From positions 62,001 to 126,000 of the forward strand of contig NZ_JBMOUD010000010.1 of the NCBI RefSeq assembly GCF_049319665.1: DNA of 64,000 nt, read 5' to 3'. Below the pieces are notes generated by a model. The model saw nothing but the letters and a program-made list of their open reading frames with translations, was not told the DNA's origin and did no database searches. Positions 43,875-52,674 of the stretch are shown here, in pieces. This DNA is from JBMOUD01 sp049319665 (GTDB lineage Bacteria > Pseudomonadota > Gammaproteobacteria > Enterobacterales > Enterobacteriaceae). Made by a program: the position numbers and the translations under genes. Every line of letters begins with the position of its first letter. Position 1 is the stretch's first letter.

Positions 43875-43948
43875 GCCGTTGATTTAAACGGCAAAGAATC
43901 CCGTCGTTGATTCCAACGACAATAATTCTCATCGTTAATTCGAACGAT
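43875..43948. repeat. Three hairpins at exact 28-bp spacing with compensatory changes
   Basis: Stem-loops are GCCGTT-GATTTA-AACGGC (43875-43892), GTCGTT-GATTCC-AACGAC (43903-43920) and ATCGTT-AATTCG-AACGAT (43931-43948). Starts are exactly 28 bases apart, separated by 10-base AT-rich spacers. When one arm changes, the other changes to match. This preserves symmetry in each unit and suggests a selected structure or dimeric binding site. Confidence 0.75.
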
Positions 43949-44155
43949 AATAAACCATCATTATATTTTACATAACAATAATGTTTGCATTCCCATTTTA
44001 ACAAATCGCACAAACCACGATCATGATTCAGACTATTTGTATTAAAAGTTACAGAAATAACTCGGATTTTTTTTAACATTCATTCCATTAAGACGTACAA
44101 TCCCTTGCGAATCGAAATGATTTTCTGCTTTGGATAAATTGTGCCAATACACCAG

Positions 44156-44674
44156 ATGTCACCACATCGAAGCCTCTCGCCAACCTGGTGGGGAGTTTTC
44201 GCCATACTGATGTTACTGCTTGCGCCAGCGATCTGCCGATCTCTGGTTCAGCCGAACATGGGTATGTTGCTGCCCTCGGTAACGAGCGAGCAGGGTGTTG
44301 ATATCAATATGGATACAGCCTATCCGACAGCCGTTAATTCTTTAGCAAACAATCCGTTAGCAAATACCTCATCAGAAAATAATCCGTTATTTAATAATGT
44401 GAGTAGTGGCCGCTCATCGCAAAATGCACGCCACTTCGCAAGTCCGCAACGGGCGACGAGTAGCGGTATCGGTGAGGCAACGCTAGTGGATGTGGTGACA
44501 AACAATTATTGCGAACTCTCAGATCCTGTTCTGGTTGTGAGCTTATTTGTTTTGTTACTTTGCTGGCCTGATCTACGACGTTCTCCTGCTCCTCGTATTC
44601 ATGCCGATTCTCCGTTGTTTACCTCTGTTAAACAATCTGGATCTCGTCCTCGCGCTCCACCCGTCTATTTCTGA
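44156..44674 (+). CDS. Hypothetical membrane/periplasmic protein upstream of cioAB
   Basis: This frame codes for about 172 residues from ATG 44156 (or 177 from GTG 44141); neither has a clear ribosome site. There is an N-terminal membrane segment (WWGVFAILMLLLAPAIC). A low-complexity N/S-rich middle with repeats of N-(N/P)-L-(A/F)-N follows, then a second hydrophobic segment (DPVLVVSLFVLLLCWPD) and a basic proline-rich tail. No family recognised. It precedes the bd oxidase operon by 219 bases and may or may not be linked to it. Confidence 0.5.
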   Translation: MSPHRSLSPTWWGVFAILMLLLAPAICRSLVQPNMGMLLPSVTSEQGVDINMDTAYPTAVNSLANNPLANTSSENNPLFNNVSSGRSSQNARHFASPQRATSSGIGEATLVDVVTNNYCELSDPVLVVSLFVLLLCWPDLRRSPAPRIHADSPLFTSVKQSGSRPRAPPVYF

Positions 44675-44893
44675 CACCTGCAATTATTTAGTCTAGAAAC
44701 TGTTATTTAAAAGTCATAGACACAAACATCGCGTTTTACTGCGTTTTTACGCAAGCTAGTCTTTTTATTATTTTTTATTTTTGGCCAATTTAATCTGTGT
44801 CGGCTTGCGGCATGAGATCAATGGCGACTTGTTATTTGAACAAACTGACTATTTGTCATTTATGAATCTTTTTATGCAATCTGAGGTAATGCC

Positions 44894-46309
44894 ATGTTGG
44901 GCTTAACAGCATTGGATCTAGCAAGACTCCAGTTCGCCTTTACCGTGTCGTTTCATATTATCTTTCCGGCGATCACTATCGGTCTGGCGAGTTTTTTAGC
45001 CGTTCTGGAAGGGATGTGGCTGAAAACACGCAACGATGCGTATCGTGATCTTTATCATTACTGGTCAAAAATCTTTGCCGTCAACTTCGGGATGGGCGTA
45101 GTTTCTGGGCTAGTAATGGCTTATCAGTTCGGGACTAACTGGAGCGGATTTTCTGATTTTGCCGGTAGCATCACCGGGCCGTTGCTCACTTATGAAGTGT
45201 TAACCGCATTCTTCCTGGAAGCTGGCTTCCTTGGCGTTATGCTGTTTGGCTGGAATCGCGTTGGGCCAGGTTTGCACTTCTTCTCTACCTGTATGGTGGC
45301 GTTGGGGACAATTATGTCTACCTTCTGGATCCTGGCTTCTAACAGCTGGATGCAGACGCCGCAGGGCTACAGCATTGTCAATGGATTGGTTGTGCCGCAG
45401 GATTGGCTGAAAATCATCTTCAACCCGTCGTTCCCATTCCGCTTGGCCCATATGAGTATCGCTGCTTTCCTGGCAACGGCATTCTTTGTCGCTTCCGCGG
45501 CAGCCTGGCACTTGCTACGCGGTAATAACACGCCAGCGATGCGTAAAATGTTCTCCATGGCGATGTGGATGGCGTTGATTGTTTCGCCTATCCAGGCTTT
45601 TGTCGGTGATGCGCACGGCTTGAATACCCTGAAGTATCAGCCAGCAAAAATCGCGGCGATTGAAGGACATTGGGAAAATACTGACGATAAACCAACGCCA
45701 TTGGTGCTGGTTGGTTGGCCGGATATGAAAGACGAAGTGACTAAGTACAAAATCGAAGTGCCAGATTTAGGTAGCCTGATTTTGACTCATAGTCTGACCC
45801 ATCAAATCCCAGCGTTGAAGTCATTCCCAGCGGAAGATCGCCCTAACTCAACGCTTATTTTCTGGACCTTCCGCATTATGGCCGGTCTGGGGATGCTGAT
45901 GATCTTCTCTGGCTTGTGGAGCGTAGTACTGCGTAAACGCGGCACCATGTACCAAAATCGCTGGTTCCTGCGTTTAATGCTTGCAATGGGGCCTTCTGGT
46001 CTGATTGCTCTGTTGGCAGGTTGGATTACCACTGAAGGTGGGCGTCAGCCGTGGGTGGTTTATGGCCTGATGCGCACCAGCAACGCGGTGTCTGAGCACA
46101 GCGTCTTGCACATGAGTATCACGCTTATCGCCTTTATCGTTATCTACTGCTCGGTATTTGGTGTGGGTTACGCCTACATGATGCGTTTGATCCGTAAAGG
46201 ACCACAAGAGCATGAAGGTGAAGTTCACGAGCACGGCGGCCCGGGTCAACAACGTACTCCGGCACGACCACTTTCCGCAGTTGATGATAAATTGGATGCA
46301 AGGGGCTGA
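44894..46309 (+). CDS. cioA: Cyanide-insensitive-type cytochrome bd oxidase subunit I
   Basis: The 471-residue subunit has nine hydrophobic segments. It has the heme ligand helix LARLQFAFTVSFHIIFP (His21), FRLAHMS with the second ligand histidine, and GWITTEGGRQPWVVYG near the C-terminus. The quinol loop is short, as in the CioA branch. The enzyme reduces oxygen with quinol, without proton pumping, and CIO members resist cyanide and sulfide. CTGAGG precedes the ATG. It is followed two bases later by cioB. Canonical CydAB is presumably elsewhere. Confidence 0.92.
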   Translation: MLGLTALDLARLQFAFTVSFHIIFPAITIGLASFLAVLEGMWLKTRNDAYRDLYHYWSKIFAVNFGMGVVSGLVMAYQFGTNWSGFSDFAGSITGPLLTYEVLTAFFLEAGFLGVMLFGWNRVGPGLHFFSTCMVALGTIMSTFWILASNSWMQTPQGYSIVNGLVVPQDWLKIIFNPSFPFRLAHMSIAAFLATAFFVASAAAWHLLRGNNTPAMRKMFSMAMWMALIVSPIQAFVGDAHGLNTLKYQPAKIAAIEGHWENTDDKPTPLVLVGWPDMKDEVTKYKIEVPDLGSLILTHSLTHQIPALKSFPAEDRPNSTLIFWTFRIMAGLGMLMIFSGLWSVVLRKRGTMYQNRWFLRLMLAMGPSGLIALLAGWITTEGGRQPWVVYGLMRTSNAVSEHSVLHMSITLIAFIVIYCSVFGVGYAYMMRLIRKGPQEHEGEVHEHGGPGQQRTPARPLSAVDDKLDARG

Positions 46310-46311
46310 TA

Positions 46312-47319
46312 ATGGGCATTGATCTTCCGTTGATTTGGTTCGTCATTATCGTATTCGGCGTCATGATGTACGTGGTGATGGACGGTTTTGACTTAGGTAT
46401 CGGTATTCTGTTCCCGTTCGTAAAACAGAGTCACGATCGTGATGTCATGATGAATACCGTTGCCCCGGTGTGGGATGGTAACGAAACCTGGTTAGTGTTG
46501 GGCGGCGCGGCGCTTTACGGCGCTTTCCCGCTGGCTTACTCGGTGATATTGGATGCGCTGGCAATGCCGCTGACCATCATGCTGTTTGGCCTGATCTTCC
46601 GTGGCGTAGCCTTTGAGTTCCGTTTCAAAGCATCTGAAGATAAGCGTCATATCTGGGATAAATCCTTTATCGTGGGTTCTCTGGTTGCCACTTTCTTCCA
46701 AGGCGTGGTGGTCGGCGCGGTTATCAACGGTATGCCGGTGGTTAACCGCGTTTATGCCGGTGGCTCAATGGATTGGTTCACCCCGTTCACCTTGTTCTGC
46801 GGTCTTGGACTGGTAGTGGCTTATGCGCTGTTGGGCTGTACCTGGCTTATCATGAAAACCGAAGGCCATCTGCAATCTGTCATGCACAAATTGGCGACGC
46901 CGATGCTTGTGACATTGCTGGTTATCCTGGCGATTGTTAGCGTTTGGACGCCAATGACTCACGCTGATATTGCTCAACGCTGGTTCGCGACACCAAATCT
47001 TTACTGGTTCCTGCCTGTGCCGATTCTGGTGCTGTTAGTGTCGTGGTTATTGATGCGTTCTGTCGCAAAAAATAGCCATTACCTGCCTTTCTTGCTGACT
47101 TTGGCGCTGGTATTCCTGGGTTACAGCGGTTTAGGTATCAGTATCTGGCCGAATATTATTCCACCATCCATTACGTTCTGGCAGGCGGCTTCGCCTCCGC
47201 AAAGCCAGGGATTCATTCTGGTTGGTGCGCTGTTTATTATCCCAATCATCCTGGTTTACACCTTCTGGAGCTACTACGTGTTCCGCGGGAAAGTGACGCC
47301 AGATCAGGGCTACCATTGA
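46312..47319 (+). CDS. cioB: Cytochrome bd oxidase subunit II, CioB type
   Basis: This 335-residue subunit has eight or nine hydrophobic segments and the conserved start LIWFVIIVFGVMMYVVMDGFDLGIGILFPF, then NTVAPVWDGNETWLVLGG. It is shorter than E. coli CydB (about 380), which fits CioB. It starts two bases after cioA and forms the oxidase heterodimer with it. Confidence 0.93.
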   Translation: MGIDLPLIWFVIIVFGVMMYVVMDGFDLGIGILFPFVKQSHDRDVMMNTVAPVWDGNETWLVLGGAALYGAFPLAYSVILDALAMPLTIMLFGLIFRGVAFEFRFKASEDKRHIWDKSFIVGSLVATFFQGVVVGAVINGMPVVNRVYAGGSMDWFTPFTLFCGLGLVVAYALLGCTWLIMKTEGHLQSVMHKLATPMLVTLLVILAIVSVWTPMTHADIAQRWFATPNLYWFLPVPILVLLVSWLLMRSVAKNSHYLPFLLTLALVFLGYSGLGISIWPNIIPPSITFWQAASPPQSQGFILVGALFIIPIILVYTFWSYYVFRGKVTPDQGYH

Positions 47320-47393
47320 TAGCGTGTAGGGTTGGCTGAATCTTAACTGAACAGCTAAATCTCAAGTGATTTGTTAAAAAGAACGTAACTAAC

Positions 47394-47412
47394 GGGGCAG
47401 TATTGCTGCCCC
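47394..47412 (+). other. Stem-loop between cioB and the small cio gene
   Basis: GGGGCAG-TATTG-CTGCCCC is a perfect seven-pair hairpin with no T tract, 23 bases before the next ATG. It is more likely an mRNA processing or stabilising element than a terminator. Confidence 0.55.
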
Positions 47413-47434
47413 GATTATCCGTTAGGAGTGAGTC

Positions 47435-47605
47435 ATGAATTACATCAAAAAGATGGACATGAAAACCACGCCGTCAGCGCGTGAGCCCTTCTGGAAAAAA
47501 CTGTCTTGGCTGGCGATTATCTATGGCGGCAGTGTACTGGCGTTATTCGTCGTAGCGGTGTTCTTCCATGTGTTGATGTTCGCGGCAGGTATGCGTTCTC
47601 ACTAA
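47435..47605 (+). CDS. DUF2474-type small cio-associated peptide
   Basis: This 56-residue peptide has one membrane helix (LAIIYGGSVLALFVVAVFFHVLMF) after a basic start (KPF-type: SAREPFWKKLSW). TTAGGAGTGAG precedes the ATG. DUF2474 peptides follow cioAB in many proteobacteria and play a part like CydX, a small third subunit of bd oxidase. Its position and size fit well, and the role is inferred from that. Confidence 0.8.
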   Translation: MNYIKKMDMKTTPSAREPFWKKLSWLAIIYGGSVLALFVVAVFFHVLMFAAGMRSH

Positions 47606-47781
47606 ATCCCATGCCATACATGACGTTGTTTCTGCGGTGGCTGAGTTCACTTGCCGCTTGCGGGCAATGCCAATTATTGAGCCTGTGGTCGGATTGGCAA
47701 AGACAGCTCCCGGTTATCGGGAGCATTTTCTCATGGCGATACGGAAAGAGTGAGTCTAGCTAAAGAGTGGAACTCGCCGCG

Positions 47782-50016
47782 TTAAGCCGATTTTTCTGCA
47801 AGGTTGTGCGTTTTTAACGCATGTTCGTAGAGGCAAATTTGCCCGCGGCCATTATGTTTAGCGGTGTAACAAGCCACATCCGCCTGTGCCATATATTCAC
47901 TGGCAGTAAACCGTGAACTATTGATCTCGGTGATGCCTGCACTGGCACCAATGTGAAATATCTGGTGATTCCAGCTAAAGTCGAACTCGTTAATTCGGTT
48001 AATTAACTTTTGAATGATTTGCTGGCCTTGTTCTATCCGGCAATCGACAAATAAGATAGCAAACTCATCACCGCCTAAACGGGCAACAGTGTCGCTATTA
48101 CGCAGGTTATCTTGCATCAGTTGGCTTAACTGACGTAACACCTCATCTCCTGCGGCATGGCCCGCTGTATCATTAACGGCTTTAAAGCGGTCGAGGTCGA
48201 TAAAGGCTAAGCAGTGCTGCTGGCCTTGTTGCTGTGTCAGCGCCAAAGCATTTTTAAATCGCTCTTCAAAATAGCCTCGGTTTGATAAGCCGGTGAGCAG
48301 ATCGTGTGAGGCGTTATAACTGAGTTGGCGCATCAATTCTCGTGATTTACTCACATCCTGTAATACCAGCACGCTGCCAATGGGTTCATCGCTAAGAGTC
48401 TTTAACGGAGAAATCGACAATTGAACATCGAAACTACTGCCGTGATGACCATGAAGCACTAGCGACTGCGCCTGATTTTCATAACCATCAAACGGACTAA
48501 AATCTACAATTAACGGGCCATCAATACCATTACTGATATGCACAATGCGACTGACCGGATGACCTTGTGCTTGCTGCTGGTTCCAGCCGGTCATTCTCTC
48601 TGCCACCGGATTCATAAAGGTGATATTCATTTGTCGATCGGTAGAGATGACCGCTTCGTTAATCGAATTAAGCGTAATGTGTAAGCGCTCTTTTTCTTCG
48701 TGTAAGGCTTCCGTCAGGCGCTTATTGGTTAACTCCGTCTGCTTGAGTTCAGTGATATCTTTAACTTGCGAGATAAAATAGAGCGGCTCATCGGCTTCAT
48801 TACGAACGACAGAAACGGTCAGCAGCGTCCATACCATTTGGCCGTTACGACATAAATAGCGCTTTTCAAGCATATAGTTGACGATTTCACCATCAAGCAG
48901 GCGCTGCTTTTGCAGCAAATCTCTTTCGAGATCATCAGGATGAGTGATCTGCTGGAAGGTTGATTTTTTTAGCTCGCTTGGCTCATAACCTAACAGATTA
49001 CACAGCGCTTTGTTGACTTGTAGCCAGTGGCCATCTGGCGAGACCAGCGCCATGCCGATAGCCGAATATTCCATTGCGTGACGAAAACGGTTTTCACTCT
49101 CGATGATATTCGATTTCTCAACGCGTAATGCATGCATCACCATGGTGACGACATTGATGGGTAACAAGATAAGCAACAAAGGAACAAACACTAGCCCATC
49201 GGCCAGGCCGAGCATACCCGGAATAATGGTCACTATCTGATTGGGTTGCAGCGGAGTGATAATTAACGTCACGCTCAAAAAGACGATGAAAGCATCCAAT
49301 TGTGGCAAACGAATAGCCGCCAGCAGTAAAGGGAGGGTGATAAAGGCAAAGGGGAAGGGGATCCATTGCATTGCCATGACGCTGGTGAGCAGCGTAATAA
49401 ACAGCGTAATCAGTAAATTTTTTAGCCTGCCGGGGGCTTTCAATTGCTGTAGATAATCACGACGCAAGAGAAGACCGACGGGAACCAAAGCGACTGTCGC
49501 GACGGCTTCTGAGATATACCATGTAATGAATTCGCGCATGGTGTTTAATTCTGTTGAATTAAACACCATCATTAACACCGCACCGAACAGCGGGGTGCAT
49601 ACGACGGCAATAGAGAGAAAATTAATCCAATCGCTTAATTTTGCCAGCGGTTCCTGACGATCGAGATTATGACGTAACAACGCGGCGCAAATGGACGCTT
49701 CGATTAAATTATTTAGCATATTAGCTAAATAGTGGGGATTAATGATATTACCAGGTGGCAGGTAGCCGCTGATCATATCGGCTAAAAGTATCCCTAATGC
49801 TGCGCAGACGAGCAGCACTGGCCACTCTCGATAGCGCCGATGGAACAATACCGATGTTAATAATGCCGTCGGCAACCAAATGGTTGCCAGATTGGATGTG
49901 ATCGGACTTATCTTCAGACATAGCAGTGCCACCAGACATATGCCCAGCCCCAAAGACAGCGCGATGGTCCGATTTAACGGTAAATAACGGAGTGTCGAGG
50001 CCATATGTTTGTTCAC
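47782..50016 (-). CDS. MASE1-PAS-PAS-GGDEF diguanylate cyclase (DgcE-like, no EAL)
   Basis: The 744-residue protein starts with a MASE1 membrane sensor domain (residues about 15-300, eight or so hydrophobic segments), then PAS domains at about 312-430 and 445-560, and a GGDEF domain. GGDEF is at 648-652 with the inhibitory RxxD site at 639-642, so an active, feedback-controlled c-di-GMP synthase is expected. E. coli DgcE (YegE) also carries a third PAS and a C-terminal EAL, which are absent here. It converges with the cio operon across 176 bases. Confidence 0.92.
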   Translation of the reverse strand: MNKHMASTLRYLPLNRTIALSLGLGICLVALLCLKISPITSNLATIWLPTALLTSVLFHRRYREWPVLLVCAALGILLADMISGYLPPGNIINPHYLANMLNNLIEASICAALLRHNLDRQEPLAKLSDWINFLSIAVVCTPLFGAVLMMVFNSTELNTMREFITWYISEAVATVALVPVGLLLRRDYLQQLKAPGRLKNLLITLFITLLTSVMAMQWIPFPFAFITLPLLLAAIRLPQLDAFIVFLSVTLIITPLQPNQIVTIIPGMLGLADGLVFVPLLLILLPINVVTMVMHALRVEKSNIIESENRFRHAMEYSAIGMALVSPDGHWLQVNKALCNLLGYEPSELKKSTFQQITHPDDLERDLLQKQRLLDGEIVNYMLEKRYLCRNGQMVWTLLTVSVVRNEADEPLYFISQVKDITELKQTELTNKRLTEALHEEKERLHITLNSINEAVISTDRQMNITFMNPVAERMTGWNQQQAQGHPVSRIVHISNGIDGPLIVDFSPFDGYENQAQSLVLHGHHGSSFDVQLSISPLKTLSDEPIGSVLVLQDVSKSRELMRQLSYNASHDLLTGLSNRGYFEERFKNALALTQQQGQQHCLAFIDLDRFKAVNDTAGHAAGDEVLRQLSQLMQDNLRNSDTVARLGGDEFAILFVDCRIEQGQQIIQKLINRINEFDFSWNHQIFHIGASAGITEINSSRFTASEYMAQADVACYTAKHNGRGQICLYEHALKTHNLAEKSA

Positions 50017-50241
50017 AACGACGCCTTTTTTTGACTCAGGGCTGAAAATACAATGTGAGTCAGGTAGTTAACTTTTTGTCTTTCTTCCATTTTCGGCATA
50101 ATTCGTTGGTGGTTTTTGTAAAACCGAGCGGCGATGACCTAGTTGGCGCGCAGTTTACCTTACTCGTGATTTGATTAAATTAATTTTATAAGACTATTCT
50201 CACTTTAAATGGGCATCAAACCTCTATTAATGGAATATTCA

Positions 50242-51681
50242 CTACAGCAGGAAAATTGTCGCCAACCCCAGGAAGATAAAAAATCCACCGGTGTCGGTAA
50301 TTGCCGTGATCAATACGCTGGCACCTACCGCTGGATCGCGTCCCAAACGCAGCATAGTCAGAGGAATAATCACCCCCATCAGTGCGGCAACCAGTAAGTT
50401 GAGGATCATCGCTAATGTCATGACTGCGCCCATCTCCCAATCGCCATACAGCAACCAGGTGATAATGCCCATCAGTCCTCCCCAAACTATGCCATTGATC
50501 AATGACACGCCAAGCTCTCTGAACATTAGAAAGCGAAGATTACCTAATTGAATCTGATGCAATGCGAGCCCGCGCACGATCATAGTGATGGTTTGATTGC
50601 CGGTATTTCCGCCAATCCCGGCAACGATAGGCATCAATGTTGCCAGGGCAACTAACTGTGAAATTGTGCCCTCAAATAAACCAATGACACGAGAGGCCAA
50701 AAAGGCGGTGCATAAATTAATGGCCAGCCACGCCCAGCGATTACGTACTGCTTTGCCAACAGGGGAAAAGACATCTTCTTCAGGACTTATCCCCCCCATA
50801 CGACGCAAATTACTGTCTGAGTCTTCGTTAACAAAATCAACGATAGATTCAACAGTCAGTCGGCCCATCAGTTTTCCTTTATTGTCGACGACAGGCGCGG
50901 TAATGAGGTCATAACGTTCAAAGGCGCTGGCCGCATCTTCAGCCTTATCTTCTGGCTCAAAGCAGGTCGGGTCGCTATTCATCAATTCAGAAACTAAGCG
51001 ATGCGGAGAATTGAGTAAAATAGACGTCAGAGGAAGCTCGCCTAGTAAGGTATTTTTTTTATCCGTCACAAACAACTTATCGCTTGCTTGCGGAATATCT
51101 TTACGAAAGCGCAAATAGCGCTGCACGGTTCCCAGGCTGACATCGGCACGCACGGTGAGTAATTCAAAATCCATAATGCGGCCAACGCTGTTTTTGTTGA
51201 ATTTGACCACCTCACGCACTCGGTCGCGTAAACGTGGTTCCAGCGAAGTTAGCACGCGTCCGGTGAGGTCTCGTGGCAAATACTCGGCCAGATAAACTTG
51301 GTCATCAAGGTCCAGGAACGACATCGCTTTTAGCAAATCACGATCGCTCATTTCTTCTATCAAGCTATCCCAGACGGTTTCAGAGACTTCAACCAAGGTT
51401 TTACCGCGCCTTGGCGTATCCACTAATCGCCATAACGCCAGTCGTTCATGTTCTGGTAGTGCTTCGAGAATGTCGGCTAAGTCAGCTGGGTGTAGACCAC
51501 TTATCAAGCCGCTGAGTTCTGCGGTGGTATCCATTAAATAGGCGACGTTTGCGCGATCTGCCTTGTCATCCTCTTTAAGAATACTGTTACTAAGCTCAGG
51601 GTTGTTTAACAGAAGTTGCAGCACCCGGTTACGAACTTCTGCCAGTTTCTGGGCATGATATTTATGTTTTTCAGCCGACAT
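50242..51681 (-). CDS. mgtE: Magnesium transporter MgtE
   Basis: The 479-residue protein has the MgtE layout: an N-terminal helical superhelix (residues about 40-160, HPADLADILEALPEHERLALWRLV), two CBS domains (about 165-285) that sense Mg2+, and five membrane helices at the C-terminus. The helices carry the pore motifs MPIVAGIGGNTGNQTITMIVRG and ATIFLL at the end. It imports Mg2+ (or Co2+) through a Mg-gated channel. The gene appears monocistronic. Confidence 0.95.
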   Translation of the reverse strand: MSAEKHKYHAQKLAEVRNRVLQLLLNNPELSNSILKEDDKADRANVAYLMDTTAELSGLISGLHPADLADILEALPEHERLALWRLVDTPRRGKTLVEVSETVWDSLIEEMSDRDLLKAMSFLDLDDQVYLAEYLPRDLTGRVLTSLEPRLRDRVREVVKFNKNSVGRIMDFELLTVRADVSLGTVQRYLRFRKDIPQASDKLFVTDKKNTLLGELPLTSILLNSPHRLVSELMNSDPTCFEPEDKAEDAASAFERYDLITAPVVDNKGKLMGRLTVESIVDFVNEDSDSNLRRMGGISPEEDVFSPVGKAVRNRWAWLAINLCTAFLASRVIGLFEGTISQLVALATLMPIVAGIGGNTGNQTITMIVRGLALHQIQLGNLRFLMFRELGVSLINGIVWGGLMGIITWLLYGDWEMGAVMTLAMILNLLVAALMGVIIPLTMLRLGRDPAVGASVLITAITDTGGFFIFLGLATIFLL

Positions 51682-51852
51682 TCTCGATCCTTAAGCTAAT
51701 AGAGAGGCAGAATTGATAGAAAGTATGGTTAAGCGGTTACTTGTCCTAAGCGTCAGGCCCATCTTGGATTTATTCGCACAGTATGTTGCGCACCTCATGG
51801 GATAGTGACTATCAAGCCAGTCACCGATGATTTTATCTCTCTTGAGTTGATG

Positions 51853-52029
51853 CTACGGGGATGTTGAGGGTGCGGGTGGCGTTTTAATACTTTGCTCAAC
51901 CTGCGGATTTTTCTGGTCTTGATGATGAGAATAAGCGCCAATTGCCGTGTAAATCAATCGCCCAAATAAAATGATGAAGCTAATGGCTAATACGATTTTA
52001 GTCATTCTGATGTTGTTTTTTTTTCGCAT
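51853..52029 (-). CDS. yfgG: YfgG-like DUF2633 small membrane protein
   Basis: With the ATG at 52029 the product is 58 residues: RKKNNIRMTKIVLAISFIILFGRLIYTAIGAYSHH, then a polar tail. That is the YfgG pattern of one membrane helix after a basic start with FGR-IY. In E. coli yfgG lies next to pdeF (yfgF), as here. E. coli YfgG has been linked to metal tolerance. A longer in-frame start at 52077 has no ribosome site. Confidence 0.85.
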   Translation of the reverse strand: MRKKNNIRMTKIVLAISFIILFGRLIYTAIGAYSHHQDQKNPQVEQSIKTPPAPSTSP

Positions 52030-52072
52030 AAATAGCACCTGCCAATTGGGGCTGTGGTTTGGCTTATGTGAT

Positions 52073-52179
52073 ATCAACCCGTGGTACTTGAAGCCGCTTC
52101 TGTGCTGGCTAGGCTTACTGACCCGAGTAAGCTCGTCGGGACAGGTTTCCTTGCCACAACGCCAATTATTTTGGGCATA
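52073..52179. repeat. Degenerate ERIC element
   Basis: CGTGGTACTTGAAGCCGCTTC, GAGTAAGCTCGTCGGG and CCAATTATTTTGGGCATA correspond to the arms and centre of the full ERICs at 56.5 and 61.7 kb. Many substitutions and a short deletion make it about 20 bases shorter. Confidence 0.75.
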
Positions 52180-52674
52180 AACCCGTTTATCAATTGACTA
52201 TCGGTTTTTTAATATATCGTAGAAGTTTTTTATCGGCCAGATAAATGGTAAAAAATCGGCATTTACCAGAGATTAATCTGGTGACGAAGACGTATATTAC
52301 GTATGTTCTGGGATAATATCGGTGCTTGGATTTAACTGATTGTTTTGTATTGATTATCTAAAGTGAATTTGTTGTCAAATTCTTGTGCTAAATCATCATA
52401 AAATGTGTAGTAGATAAATTATAATCACGCAGGTTTATTGTTAATAATAAAATACCTTATTATAACAGTGAAAAAAGTACCTTTGTGACCAAGGTTTGGC
52501 AGCGGGTCGCTGCATTACATCACCAGTTAGCACACGGAAGGTGTGCTGTATTAGCATCAAGGACGCTCACCTCTCGCATTTACCCTTCTTTTTCTCTGGT
52601 GCGAATCAATCATGTGATCTCCTTGGTTGATGTTGAACAGTAGAAAGCCTTAGGGCGGAAAACGAAAATATTTT
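52180..52674 (+). promoter_or_regulatory. Long AT-rich leader of pdeF with two perfect hairpins
   Basis: This 495-base stretch has no supported gene. Near its 3' part lie GCAGCG-GGT-CGCTGC (52499-52513) and AGCACAC-GGAAG-GTGTGCT (52529-52547), followed by pyrimidine-rich CCTTCTTTTTCTCTGG. They may belong to a long structured 5' leader of pdeF or to a small RNA. The first 250 bases are AT-rich and probably hold the promoter. Confidence 0.45.

Noticed and set aside
43658..43948. CRISPR array
   Set aside because: The 61-62 bp repeats are contiguous with no unique spacers, and the 28-bp-phased hairpins have only 10-base spacers and differ from each other. No cas gene is present.
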